64,000 nt of DNA from positions 372,001-436,000 of the forward strand of contig NZ_JAYKKJ010000002.1 of assembly GCF_035969385.1 (NCBI RefSeq), read 5' to 3'. The notes below the pieces were generated by a model. It saw only the letters and a program-made list of their open reading frames with translations. It searched no databases and was not told where the DNA came from. The stretch is from SELP01 sp035969385 (GTDB taxonomy: Bacteria > Pseudomonadota > Alphaproteobacteria > Rhodobacterales > Rhodobacteraceae). Each line of letters opens with the position of its first letter. Position 1 is the first letter of the stretch. This document shows, piece by piece, positions 9,556-18,351 of the stretch. A program made the position numbers and the translations under genes.

Positions 9556-10008
9556 ATGCGCATCGACTATGCCGAACGGACCAAGGCGATTGCGGCCCTA
9601 GTCGCGGGCGAGACGGACGAGGTCGCGCTGATGGCGACATTGGCCTGTGAATTGTATCACGCCGACGACCGGTTCGACTGGACCGGGTTCTACCGCGTGG
9701 TTGCGCCAGAGCTGCTGAAGATCGGGCCCTATCAGGGCGGGCACGGTTGCTTGACGATCCCGTTTTCGCGCGGGGTCTGTGGTGCATGTGCCCGCACCGG
9801 AGAGGTGCAGCTGGTCCCGGATGTGGATGCCTTTCCCGGTCACATCGCCTGCGCCTCCTCGACCCGGTCCGAGATCGTTCTGCCGGTTCGGGACGGCAAT
9901 GGGCGGCTTCTGGCGGTCCTTGATATCGACAGTGACCAGCCCGACGCCTTTGATGTTGCGGACGTTGCCGGGCTGACTGCTATCCTGACAATGGTATTTG
10001 GCCGCTGA
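9556..10008 (+). CDS. msrC: GAF-domain free methionine-R-sulfoxide reductase
   Basis: A 150-residue single GAF domain of the fRMsr (MsrC/YKG9) family, which reduces free L-methionine-R-sulfoxide using cysteines in the GAF pocket. The cysteines are at 65 (GGHGCLTIPF), 75 (RGVCGAC) and 99 (GHIACASS); their 10- and 24-residue spacing matches the three redox cysteines described for the yeast enzyme. The flanking text (LVPDVDAFPGHIAC, SEIVLPV) is characteristic. It lies 4 bases after the thiolase gene and probably shares its mRNA. The functional link between the two is unclear. Confidence 0.88.
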   Translation: MRIDYAERTKAIAALVAGETDEVALMATLACELYHADDRFDWTGFYRVVAPELLKIGPYQGGHGCLTIPFSRGVCGACARTGEVQLVPDVDAFPGHIACASSTRSEIVLPVRDGNGRLLAVLDIDSDQPDAFDVADVAGLTAILTMVFGR

Positions 10009-10018
10009 TTCACCGGGC

Positions 10019-10047
10019 GCGTGAAATTTTGCTTTGATTTTTCATGC
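10019..10047. promoter_or_regulatory. Palindromic operator candidate, upstream copy
   Basis: A 29-bp imperfect palindrome with ends GCGTGAAA and TTTCATGC, differing by one base pair in the outer arms. It has the same length and outer sequence as the second palindrome 39 bases downstream and lies in front of the XRE-cupin regulator gene, so an autoregulatory operator is the likely role. Confidence 0.6.
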
Positions 10048-10057
10048 AGCCGTGGCA

Positions 10058-10086
10058 GCGTGAAAAACGAAGCGAATTTTTCACGC
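10058..10086. promoter_or_regulatory. Palindromic operator candidate, downstream copy
   Basis: A 29-bp palindrome with perfect 10-bp arms GCGTGAAAAA / TTTTTCACGC separated by 9 bases. Its centre lies 39 bp (under four helical turns) from that of the upstream copy, an arrangement that suits two dimers on nearly the same face of the DNA. It ends 9 bases before the GTG chosen for the regulator. Confidence 0.7.
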
Positions 10087-10095
10087 GAGTCGCCC

Positions 10096-10668
10096 GTGCA
10101 ACATCAGGTGCCACCCAACAGCCGAACGCTCGGGGCCGATATTCGTGCCCTGCGCAAGGCGCGTGGGATCACCTTGCAGGCGCTGGCCGATACGCTGGGT
10201 CGGTCCGTCGGCTGGGTCAGTCAGGTGGAACGCGACTTGTCGCAGCCATCGGTTGACGACCTGCGCCGTATCGCCCGCGCCTTCGATGTGCCCATGTCGA
10301 TCCTGTTTGGCCAATCCAACGCCCCGGCAGAAGAGGCGGGCGTGATCGTGCGCAAGGGCGCGCGCCGTCCGATCGGGTCGGGCGAGGCCGGGTTGATCGA
10401 AGAACTTCTGTCCCCCGACCTGACCGACGACTTCGAAATGGTCCATTCGACCTTTGCCCCACGGTCCAGCATTGGCGAGACCGTGACCCGCCCAACGCAA
10501 GAGGTGGCCTATATCATCTCGGGCCGGCTTGACGTGGTGATTGATGGGCGCCGCTTTTCCGTGGGTCCGGGCGACAGTTTCCGGATCCGGGGCGAACCGC
10601 ATCGCTGGGAAAACCCCTATGACGAACCGGCTGTGGCGATCTGGGTGATCGCCCCACCGGTTTATTGA
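10096..10668 (+). CDS. XRE-family transcriptional regulator with C-terminal cupin
   Basis: A 190-residue regulator of the PuuR-like architecture: an N-terminal helix-turn-helix (about 11-66, with TLQALADTLGRSVGWVSQVE) and a C-terminal cupin sensor barrel (about 115-188, with EVAYIISGRLDVVIDGRRF and GDSFRIRGEPHRWENP). Such proteins usually repress catabolic genes for amines or amino acids and sense a small ligand in the cupin. The frame is open to 10021, but two palindromes occupy 10019-10086, so I place the start at GTG 10096; the HTH then begins at a normal distance. The stop is 14 bases before the GFA gene, suggesting one operon with it and the two flavoprotein genes that follow. Confidence 0.82.
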   Translation: MQHQVPPNSRTLGADIRALRKARGITLQALADTLGRSVGWVSQVERDLSQPSVDDLRRIARAFDVPMSILFGQSNAPAEEAGVIVRKGARRPIGSGEAGLIEELLSPDLTDDFEMVHSTFAPRSSIGETVTRPTQEVAYIISGRLDVVIDGRRFSVGPGDSFRIRGEPHRWENPYDEPAVAIWVIAPPVY

Positions 10669-10682
10669 AAAAAGGAACAGCC

Positions 10683-11069
10683 ATGAAGACGGGTTCATGC
10701 CTATGCGGATCGGTTTCATTTTCCTTCCCGGACGGGCCGGAGAAGGTCACGGCCTGCCATTGTTCCCAATGCCGTAAGACCAGCGGCCATGTCTGGGCGG
10801 CATTTCATGTCCCGCTCGCCCACCTGACATTCAGCCGCGATGGCGGGCTGTCGTGGTTCGAAAGCTCTGACTGGGCGAAGCGCGGGTTCTGCAACACCTG
10901 CGGGTCCAGCCTGTTCTACCAGATGAAGGGAGAGGCCACGATCAACATCGCGGCCGGGGCAGTCGATGAACCCACAGGACTGACCCTGACCCGGCACATC
11001 TTTGTCGCGGACAAGGGCGACTACTATTCCATCGGCGCGGATGGCGCCGACCAGATCGAGAAATACTAG
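10683..11069 (+). CDS. GFA-family (CENP-V/GFA) zinc protein
   Basis: A 128-residue protein of the glutathione-dependent formaldehyde-activating (GFA/CENP-V) family. The zinc-binding cysteine pattern is intact: C6 and C8 (SCLCGS), C25, C27 and C30 (ACHCSQC), then C70 and C73 (FCNTCG). Family members were first described as S-hydroxymethylglutathione synthases, an activity that has been questioned, so the exact role is uncertain. Here it precedes two enzymes expected to release one-carbon units by oxidative demethylation, so a role in formaldehyde handling is a reasonable inference. AAAGGA precedes ATG 10683, and it ends 10 bases before the next gene. Confidence 0.82.
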   Translation: MKTGSCLCGSVSFSFPDGPEKVTACHCSQCRKTSGHVWAAFHVPLAHLTFSRDGGLSWFESSDWAKRGFCNTCGSSLFYQMKGEATINIAAGAVDEPTGLTLTRHIFVADKGDYYSIGADGADQIEKY

Positions 11070-11079
11070 GGAGACAGAG

Positions 11080-13527
11080 ATGTCAGACTTTCCGACAAAA
11101 GCGCGCGTTGTCATCATCGGGGGCGGGGTCGTCGGCACCTCGTCGCTGTATCACCTTGCCAAGGCGGGTTGGACCGACTGTGTCCTGCTGGAAAAGAACG
11201 AACTGACAGCGGGGTCGACCTGGCACGCGGCGGGCAACGTGCCGACCTTTTCCACCTCCTGGGCCGTGATGAACATGCAGCGCTATTCGACCGAGCTTTA
11301 TGCGCGGTTGGGGGCCGAGGTCGATTACCCGATGAACTACCACCAGACCGGATCGATCCGTCTGGCGCATTCAAAGGAACGGATGCAGGAATTCGAACGG
11401 GCCAAAGGCATGGGTCTGCAACAAGGCATGAACCTTGAGATCCTGACGCCGGACGAGGTCAAGGAACGCTATCCCTTCATCGAAACCCACGACATTGTCG
11501 GCGCCCTCTATGACCCGAATGACGGCGATATCGACCCGGCACAGCTGACACAAGCGCTGGCCAAGGGCGCGCGGGACATGGGCGCGAAAATTCTGCGCTT
11601 CTGTCCGGCAACCGGCGTCACCCAAAAGGATGACGACAGCTGGATCGTTCACACGGACAAGGGTGACATCGAATGTGACTATGTGGTCAACGCCGCGGGC
11701 TACTATGCCCAACGTGTTGGCGAGTGGTTCAAGCCCTATGGCGGGCGCACCGTGCCGATGATGGTGATGAGCCACCAGTACCTGCTGTCTGAGGAAATCC
11801 CCGAGATCGAGGCCCACACCAAGGCGACGGGCAAGAAGCTGCCGCTGCTGCGGGATGTGGACGTGTCCTATTACCTCCGGCAGGAAAAGCACGGGTTCAA
11901 CCTTGGCCCTTATGAACCCAACTGCCGCGCTCATTGGACCGACGACAGCGATCCGATGCCGGATGACTTCAGTTTCCAACTTTGGAACGACGATCTGGAC
12001 CGGATCGAGGATATCGTCACCGACGCGATGGAGCGGGTTCCGGCACTGGGCACCGCCGGTTTGTCCCGGGTCATCAACGGCCCGATCCCCTACGCCCCGG
12101 ACGGGCTGCCCCTGATCGGGCCGATGCCCGGCGTCAAGAACGCGTTCGAGGCCTGCGTCTTTACCTTTGGCATCGCGCAGGGCGGCGGCGCGGGCAAGGT
12201 GTTGGCCGAATGGATCGTCGATGGTCACACCGAATGGGATATGTGGTCCTGTGATCCGCGCCGATACACCGATTACACCGACCACGAATACTGTGTGGAA
12301 AAGGGGATGGAGGTCTATGGCAACGAATACGCCATGCATTTCCCGTGGCACCGCTGGCCTGCCGCGCCCGACCGGAAACTGTCCCCGGTCCATGACAAGG
12401 TCAAGGCGTTGGGCGGCGTGATGGGCGCCTACAACGGGTGGGAACGCGCCAATTGGTTCGCTCAGCCCGGCGACGACACCAGCGAAGCGTCGACCCACAC
12501 ATGGGGCCGGTCCGGTCCGTGGGAACAGCGCATCAAGGAAGAATGCGAGGCGGTGCGCGACCACTGCGGCGTGTTGGACCTGCCGGGCTTTTCCCGGTTC
12601 TGGGTGCAGGGCGAAGGTGCAGATGAATGGTTGCGCGGTTTCGTGACCGGCGGCCTGCCCAAGGTCGGGCGGATGAACCTTGTCTATGTGGCCGATGTGC
12701 GCGGCCGCATCTTGACCGAACTGTCCTGCATCCGGCTGGAAGAAAACAGCTTTGTCCTGATCACTGCGGCGACCGCCCAATGGCACGATGGCGAATTGAT
12801 CCGCCGGTCGGTTCCGGCGGGCGTCACCGTGCGCGAAACCACGACCGAACGGGATTGTCTGATCGTCGCGGGCCCGAAATCGCGCGAGATCCTGTCGGGG
12901 ATCACTGACGCCGATCTGTCGATGGGCTGGCTGACGCATCAACACGCCACCGTGGCGGGCAAGAAGGCCTTTCTGATCCGGGTGTCCTTCACTGGTGAAC
13001 TGGGTTGGGAAATCCATGCCGAGAACGAAGACATGCCCGCGATCTACGACGCGGTTCTGGCGGGCGGCGCGAAACCCTTTGGCATGTGGGCGCTCAACAG
13101 CCTGCGTCTGGAAAAGGGCTATCGCGCATGGAAGGGCGACCTGTCGACCGACTACACCCTGTTCGAAGGGGGGCTGGACCGCTTCGTGAAGCTGGACAAG
13201 CCGCAGGACTTCCCGGGCAAGGCCGCCCTGATGAACGAGGCGCAGCAAGGATCGAAAAAGCGGTTCGTGACCCTGGTCGTCGATGCGGGCGATTGCGACG
13301 CCCCGTACATGTCCACGCTGTGGCATGACGGGAAGATCGTCGGCGAAACTACGTCCGGTGGTTGGGGCTACCGCGTTGGTGCCTCGGTCGCGCTGGGGAT
13401 GCTGCGCACCGATCTGGCCGTGCCTGGAACCGAGGTCGAGGTGGAAATCTATGGCGAACGCAGGCGCGCCGTGGTGCAGCCCGACGCGCCCCTGTGGGAT
13501 CCCGAAAACGAAAGACTGCGGGCCTGA
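11080..13527 (+). CDS. FAD-dependent dimethylglycine/sarcosine dehydrogenase-like oxidoreductase (first copy)
   Basis: An 815-residue flavoprotein with the layout of dimethylglycine and sarcosine dehydrogenases: an N-terminal FAD-binding DAO domain (GGGVVG at 14-19), an FAO_M middle domain, then GCV_T and GCV_T_C domains related to the glycine-cleavage aminomethyltransferase, which pass the oxidised methyl group to tetrahydrofolate. H49 in STWHAAG matches the histidine that carries covalent FAD in dimethylglycine dehydrogenase. The substrate is probably an N-methylated amine, but exact specificity cannot be read. GGGAGA precedes ATG 11080. It is the first of two similar genes in tandem. Confidence 0.83.
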   Translation: MSDFPTKARVVIIGGGVVGTSSLYHLAKAGWTDCVLLEKNELTAGSTWHAAGNVPTFSTSWAVMNMQRYSTELYARLGAEVDYPMNYHQTGSIRLAHSKERMQEFERAKGMGLQQGMNLEILTPDEVKERYPFIETHDIVGALYDPNDGDIDPAQLTQALAKGARDMGAKILRFCPATGVTQKDDDSWIVHTDKGDIECDYVVNAAGYYAQRVGEWFKPYGGRTVPMMVMSHQYLLSEEIPEIEAHTKATGKKLPLLRDVDVSYYLRQEKHGFNLGPYEPNCRAHWTDDSDPMPDDFSFQLWNDDLDRIEDIVTDAMERVPALGTAGLSRVINGPIPYAPDGLPLIGPMPGVKNAFEACVFTFGIAQGGGAGKVLAEWIVDGHTEWDMWSCDPRRYTDYTDHEYCVEKGMEVYGNEYAMHFPWHRWPAAPDRKLSPVHDKVKALGGVMGAYNGWERANWFAQPGDDTSEASTHTWGRSGPWEQRIKEECEAVRDHCGVLDLPGFSRFWVQGEGADEWLRGFVTGGLPKVGRMNLVYVADVRGRILTELSCIRLEENSFVLITAATAQWHDGELIRRSVPAGVTVRETTTERDCLIVAGPKSREILSGITDADLSMGWLTHQHATVAGKKAFLIRVSFTGELGWEIHAENEDMPAIYDAVLAGGAKPFGMWALNSLRLEKGYRAWKGDLSTDYTLFEGGLDRFVKLDKPQDFPGKAALMNEAQQGSKKRFVTLVVDAGDCDAPYMSTLWHDGKIVGETTSGGWGYRVGASVALGMLRTDLAVPGTEVEVEIYGERRRAVVQPDAPLWDPENERLRA

Positions 13528-13574
13528 CGGCCCCAGCCCCTCCTTCAAACCTGATCAAGAACGGATAACGTCAG

Positions 13575-16022
13575 ATGGCTCTCCCTACGAATGCGCGTGT
13601 CGTCATCATCGGCGGTGGTGTGGTTGGCTGCTCGGTCGCCTATCACCTGACCAAGCTTGGCTGGACCGATGTGGTTCTGCTGGAGCGTAAACAGTTGACC
13701 AGCGGCACCACGTGGCACGCGGCGGGGCTGATCGGCCAGCTGCGGGCCTCGTCCAACATGACCAAGCTGGCCCGCTATTCCGCCGAACTATACACCGGGC
13801 TAGAGGCCGAAACCGGCGTTGCCACCGGGTTCCGTCAGGTTGGCTCGGTGTCGGCGGCACTGACGGGCGAGCGGCTGGAGGAGCTTTACCGCAACGCCGC
13901 CATGGCCCGTGCTTTCGGCGTCCCGGTCGAAGAACTGTCCCCGGCCGAGGTCAAGGACCGTTATCCGCATTTGAACATCGACGGGGTGACGGGGGGCGTC
14001 TGGCTTCCGACCGATGGACAGGCCGATCCGGCCAATATCGCGCTGGCGCTGGCCAAGGGTGCGCGGATGCGGGGCGCGGTGGTATCCGAACGGAGCAAGG
14101 TGACGGGCATCCGTAGGGAAGGCCGCCGGGTGACCGGGGTGGACTGGGTGTCGGACGATGGGTCGGATCAGGGCCATATCACCTGCGACATGATCGTGAA
14201 CTGCGCCGGAATGTGGGGGCACGAGGTGGGCCGCATGGCCGGGATCAACGTGCCGCTGCACGCCTGCGAACACTTCTACATCGTGTCCGAACCCATCGAA
14301 GGGCTGACCCAGATGCCGGTGCTGCGGGTGCCGGATGAATGCGCCTATTACAAGGAAGACGCGGGCAAGATGATGCTGGGCGCGTTCGAACCGAATGCAA
14401 AGCCCTGGGGTATGGATGGCATCCCCGACAGTTTTGAATTCGACCAGCTGCCCGAAGATTTCGACCATTTCGAACCGATCCTAGAGGCGGCGGTCAACCG
14501 ACTGCCGATGCTGGCAGAGGCGGGCATTCACACCTTCTTCAACGGCCCGGAAAGTTTCACGCCCGACGACGCCTATCACCTTGGCCTTGCGCCCGAGATG
14601 GACAACGTCTGGGTCGCGGCCGGGTTCAATTCGATCGGCATCCAGTCGGCGGGTGGGGCAGGGCATGCGCTGTCCCTTTGGATGGACAGTGGCGAAAAAC
14701 CCTTTGATCTGGGCGATGTGGACATCAGCCGGATGCAGCCCTTTCAGGGCAACAAACATTACCTGTTTGAGCGGTCCAAGGAAACACTGGGCCTGCTCTA
14801 TGCCGATCACTTCCCCTATCGGCAAAAGGCCACGGCACGCGGCGTCCGGCGGACCCCGTTCCACGCGCAACTGGCCGAGAAGGGCGCGGTCTTTGGCGAA
14901 TTGTCGGGCTGGGAACGCGCAAACTGGTACGCCAATCCGGGGCAAGAGGCCGAGTATCGCTATAGCTGGCGGCGGCAGAACTTCTTTGACAACGTCGCCG
15001 CCGAACATGCGGCGATCCGCACCGGGGTGGGGATGTACGATATGTCGTCCTTCGGGAAGTTGCGCGTCGAAGGGCGCGATGCGGAACGGTTCCTGAACCG
15101 GATCTGCGGGGCGGATGTCGCCGTTCCGGTAGGCCGGATCGTTTATACCCAGTTCCTGAACTCCACCGCCGGGATCGAGGCGGATGTGACCGTGACCCGC
15201 CTGTCGGAAACCGCCTATCTGGTCGTCACCCCCGCCGCGACCCGACAGGCCGATCAGACCTGGATGCAGCGGCACCTGCGGGACGAACATGTCGTCATTA
15301 CCGATGTGACCGCGGGCGAAGGCGTATTGGCTGTCATGGGCCCGAACGCCCGTGCGGTCCTGCAAGCCGTGTCGCCCAACGATTTCTCGAACGAGGCGAA
15401 CCCGTTTGGCACCGCGCAGGAGATCGAGTTGGGCATGGGCCTCGCCCGGGTGCACCGCGTGTCCTATGTCGGTGAGTTGGGTTGGGAGATCTACGTCGGC
15501 GCAGACATGGCAGGCCACGCGTTTGAAACGCTTTGGCAAGCCGGACAGGACCACGGGCTAAAGCTGTGCGGGATGCATGTGATGGATTGCTGCCGGATCG
15601 AAAAGGCGTTCCGCCACTTCGGCCACGACATCACCTGCGAGGACCATGTACTCGAGGCCGGGCTTGGGTTCGCGGTGAAGACCGACAAGCCGGATTTCAT
15701 CGGCCGCGATGCGGTCCTGGCGAAAAAGGAAAAGGGGCTGGAAAAGCGCCTTGTCCAGTTCCGCCTGACCGACCCTGAACCGCTGCTGTATCACAACGAA
15801 CCGCTGATCCGGGATGGCGAGATCGTGGGCTATCTGTCGTCGGGGGCCTATGGTCATCATCTGGGCGGGGCGATCGGCATGGGCTATGTGCCCTGCGCCG
15901 GCGAAAGCGCGGCGGATGTTCTGGCTTCGACCTATGAGATCGACGTGATGGGCACCCGCGTCCGGGCCGAGGCATCGTTGAAACCGATGTACGACCCGAC
16001 CGGCGCCCGCACCAAGGCGTGA
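13575..16022 (+). CDS. FAD-dependent dimethylglycine/sarcosine dehydrogenase-like oxidoreductase (second copy)
   Basis: A second 815-residue flavoprotein with the same domain order as its upstream neighbour: DAO with GGGVVG near residue 13, FAO_M, GCV_T and GCV_T_C. The presumed flavin-linking histidine is H48 in TTWHAAG. After that motif the two copies diverge (AGLIGQLRASSNMTK here, AGNVPTFSTSWAVMN in the first), so they probably accept different substrates, for example dimethylglycine and sarcosine in successive steps. The gap to the first gene is 47 bases, consistent with co-transcription. The start ATG 13575 gives the standard MALPTNARVVIIGGG beginning. Confidence 0.83.
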   Translation: MALPTNARVVIIGGGVVGCSVAYHLTKLGWTDVVLLERKQLTSGTTWHAAGLIGQLRASSNMTKLARYSAELYTGLEAETGVATGFRQVGSVSAALTGERLEELYRNAAMARAFGVPVEELSPAEVKDRYPHLNIDGVTGGVWLPTDGQADPANIALALAKGARMRGAVVSERSKVTGIRREGRRVTGVDWVSDDGSDQGHITCDMIVNCAGMWGHEVGRMAGINVPLHACEHFYIVSEPIEGLTQMPVLRVPDECAYYKEDAGKMMLGAFEPNAKPWGMDGIPDSFEFDQLPEDFDHFEPILEAAVNRLPMLAEAGIHTFFNGPESFTPDDAYHLGLAPEMDNVWVAAGFNSIGIQSAGGAGHALSLWMDSGEKPFDLGDVDISRMQPFQGNKHYLFERSKETLGLLYADHFPYRQKATARGVRRTPFHAQLAEKGAVFGELSGWERANWYANPGQEAEYRYSWRRQNFFDNVAAEHAAIRTGVGMYDMSSFGKLRVEGRDAERFLNRICGADVAVPVGRIVYTQFLNSTAGIEADVTVTRLSETAYLVVTPAATRQADQTWMQRHLRDEHVVITDVTAGEGVLAVMGPNARAVLQAVSPNDFSNEANPFGTAQEIELGMGLARVHRVSYVGELGWEIYVGADMAGHAFETLWQAGQDHGLKLCGMHVMDCCRIEKAFRHFGHDITCEDHVLEAGLGFAVKTDKPDFIGRDAVLAKKEKGLEKRLVQFRLTDPEPLLYHNEPLIRDGEIVGYLSSGAYGHHLGGAIGMGYVPCAGESAADVLASTYEIDVMGTRVRAEASLKPMYDPTGARTKA

Positions 16023-16094
16023 CAAGCCGGGTTGCGGCCCGGGCCGGGCTGTGGTGGTAAGGTGGGTCTTGACCCACCCCCACCGAGGCCCGGA

Positions 16095-16742
16095 ATGAGC
16101 AGTGATTACAATCCGCCGACCGACCCGCTGGTTGTTCTGCATGACGACCACGAATTGCTGATCGTGGACAAGCCCGCGGGCCTTCTGTCGGTCCCCGGCA
16201 AGGGGGACCATCTGGCCGATTGCCTGTTGTCGCGGGTGCAGGCGGCCTTTCCGCAGGCGCTTTTGGTGCATCGGTTGGACCGGGATACTTCGGGCGTGAT
16301 GGTCTTTGCCCTGACCCCCCATGCGCAGCGGCACCTTGGCCTGCAGTTTGAAAAACGACAGGCGAAAAAGACCTATGTCGCGCGGGTCTGGGGCGAGATG
16401 GCCGAAAAGGAAGGCACGGTGGACCTGCCCCTGATCGTCGATTGGCCGAACCGCCCGCTGCAGCATGTGGACCATGAGAATGGTAAGCCCGCCCATACCG
16501 ACTGGAAACGGGTCAAGGTCGGGAATGGCGAAAGCCGGGTCCGGTTGTTCCCAAAGACCGGTCGGTCCCATCAGTTGCGAGTGCATATGAAAGAAATCGG
16601 TCATCCGATCCTTGGCGACCCATTCTATGCGACCGGCCCCGCCCGGGATTTCCCCCGGATGATGCTGCATTCCGAAACGCTGCAACTTCGGCACCCGGAC
16701 GGAGGCCAGGGGGTGCGGTTCAAGGCCAAGGTGCCATTCTGA
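16095..16742 (+). CDS. RluA-family RNA pseudouridine synthase
   Basis: A 215-residue pseudouridine synthase that isomerises uridines in rRNA or tRNA. The family motif with the catalytic Asp is HRLDRDTSGVMVFAL. Other RluA features are the opening DDHELLIVDKPAGLLSVPGK and the C-terminal GRSHQLRVHMKEIGHPILGD. The length and absence of an S4 domain resemble RluA itself (23S position 746 and tRNA position 32), but the target is not proven. ATG 16095 is chosen because the preceding in-frame residues are not family-like. It is convergent with the aldehyde dehydrogenase gene, with a hairpin terminator between. Confidence 0.87.
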   Translation: MSSDYNPPTDPLVVLHDDHELLIVDKPAGLLSVPGKGDHLADCLLSRVQAAFPQALLVHRLDRDTSGVMVFALTPHAQRHLGLQFEKRQAKKTYVARVWGEMAEKEGTVDLPLIVDWPNRPLQHVDHENGKPAHTDWKRVKVGNGESRVRLFPKTGRSHQLRVHMKEIGHPILGDPFYATGPARDFPRMMLHSETLQLRHPDGGQGVRFKAKVPF

Positions 16743-16749
16743 ACGAAAC

Positions 16750-16769
16750 CGGGGGCCCAAAGGCCCCCG
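16750..16769. terminator. Hairpin terminator between rluA-type gene and aldehyde dehydrogenase gene
   Basis: A stem CGGGGGCC / GGCCCCCG with a 4-base loop (CAAA) lies between two convergent genes. A short T-containing tail (TTCCTTTT) follows on the plus strand. Confidence 0.75.
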
Positions 16770-16781
16770 TTCCTTTTCCGG

Positions 16782-18227
16782 TTATTCGGCAGAAGGGTCC
16801 CAGCCGGAAATCGCCTTGGCCTCCAGGAACTCCTCGATCCCCCAGACGCCGCCTTCGCGGGCGCGGCCGCTGGCCTTGACCCCGCCGAACGGCGATCCCG
16901 CGCCGCGGCTCTGGCCGTTCATCTCGACCATGCCGGACCGCAATTGACGGGCCAGACGGTTGCGCCGCGCGCCATCGCTGCTTTGGACATAGTTGGTCAG
17001 GCCATAGATCGTGTCGTTGGCGATCTGCACGGCCTCCTCCTCGGTGTCGAAGGGCATGATCGACAGGACCGGGCCAAAGATTTCCTCTTTTTCGAGGGTC
17101 ATGCCGGGTTTGACATCTGCAAAGACGGTGGGCCGGACGTAGTAACCCTTGTTCATGCCTTCCGGCAGACCCAGACCACCGGCGACAAGCCGTGCGCCTT
17201 CGTCGATGCCCTTCTGGATATAGCCCTGGATCTGGTCCCATTGGCGTTTGTTCACGACCGGCCCGATGTGGCGGCCGGATTCAGAGGCCGGGCCGACCTT
17301 GGTCGCCTCGGCAACCTCGCGGGCGATCTCGACAGCCTCGTCATAGTAGGAGCGTTCCACCAGCATCCGGGTAGGCGCGTTGCAGGATTGGCCCGAGTTG
17401 TTGAAGCAGTGCAGGACGCCCCGCTTGACCGCCTTGGCATCGGCATCGGCAAAGACAAGGTTCGCGCCCTTGCCGCCCAGTTCCAGCGTCACCCGTTTCA
17501 TCGTTTCCGCCGCCGCCTTGGAAATGGCGCGGCCTGCGCGGGTCGATCCGGTGAACGAGATCATTTCGACATCCGGGTGCGACGACAGTTGCGACCCGAC
17601 CCCAACTCCGTCACCGTTGACAAGGTTGAAGACCCCGGCAGGCAGGCCCGCGTCGTGGCAGAACTCGGCAAAAAGCAGCGACGACAGCGGCGCTTCTTCC
17701 GACGGTTTCAGCACGCAGGGACAGCCCGCCAGAAGCGCCGGAATGACCTTCAGCGTCACCTGGTTCATCGGCCAGTTCCACGGGGTGATCAGGCCGACAA
17801 CGCCGATCGGTTCCATCGAAATCCGGTCGTTCGGGGCGTGCGGGCCCAGCGGGCGGATCCATTCGATCTGATCGAAGGCGGTCAGGAAGTTTTCAAGGTG
17901 CCAGGGCAGGCAGGGGGCCTGACTGTCGCGGGACATGTCGATGGGCGCGCCCATCTCAAGGCTGATCGCCTGCGCCATCTCCTCTTTCCGGGCCTCGTAT
18001 TGTTCGAGGATCTTTTCGACATAGGCCCGACGGGTCGCTGGCGGCGTCGCGGCCCAAGCGGGGAAGGCGGCCTTTGCGGCGGCAACTGCTGCGTCCGTGT
18101 CTGCCTGATCCCCCAGCGAGATGATCGCGCAGACCTCTTCGGTGGAGGGGTCGATCACATCGTGATCGCGGGGGGTGGCCGGGGCGACCCACTGGCCGTT
18201 GATATAGAAATCGCGCTTTTCGATCAT
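16782..18227 (-). CDS. NAD(P)-dependent aldehyde dehydrogenase
   Basis: A 481-residue member of the ALDH superfamily, oxidising an aldehyde to the acid. The catalytic Cys is C282 in NNSGQSCNAPTRM and the general base is E249 in LELGGKGA. The cofactor loop SFTGSTRAGR and the anchor ITPWNWP are also present. The C-terminal GGVKASGRAREGG is normal. The substrate is not evident; the sequence is in the general ALDH group used for aliphatic, betaine or amino aldehydes. Given the nearby methylamine-type dehydrogenases it could belong to the same catabolism, but it is on the opposite strand with its own promoter region shared divergently with the peroxiredoxin gene. Confidence 0.88.
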   Translation of the reverse strand: MIEKRDFYINGQWVAPATPRDHDVIDPSTEEVCAIISLGDQADTDAAVAAAKAAFPAWAATPPATRRAYVEKILEQYEARKEEMAQAISLEMGAPIDMSRDSQAPCLPWHLENFLTAFDQIEWIRPLGPHAPNDRISMEPIGVVGLITPWNWPMNQVTLKVIPALLAGCPCVLKPSEEAPLSSLLFAEFCHDAGLPAGVFNLVNGDGVGVGSQLSSHPDVEMISFTGSTRAGRAISKAAAETMKRVTLELGGKGANLVFADADAKAVKRGVLHCFNNSGQSCNAPTRMLVERSYYDEAVEIAREVAEATKVGPASESGRHIGPVVNKRQWDQIQGYIQKGIDEGARLVAGGLGLPEGMNKGYYVRPTVFADVKPGMTLEKEEIFGPVLSIMPFDTEEEAVQIANDTIYGLTNYVQSSDGARRNRLARQLRSGMVEMNGQSRGAGSPFGGVKASGRAREGGVWGIEEFLEAKAISGWDPSAE

Positions 18228-18351
18228 GGTGCACCTGTCTGAATTTCGGGCCGAGACTGTCAGGGGTGCGACAGTTCCGCAAGGGGCCTAGCGACAGGGG
18301 AATGTCGCGAATATATCGGGCCCAACGAAACATTCACGAAGGAGCGCCCCT

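Noticed and set aside
11371..13548. Open frame of 725 codons antisense to the first dimethylglycine dehydrogenase-like gene
   Set aside because: It has no recognisable domain and covers a gene with clear flavoprotein motifs, so it is a codon-bias shadow.
16944..18242. Open frame of 432 codons antisense to the aldehyde dehydrogenase gene
   Set aside because: The minus-strand protein has the full ALDH active site. The plus-strand frame is Arg/Gly/Asp-rich noise.
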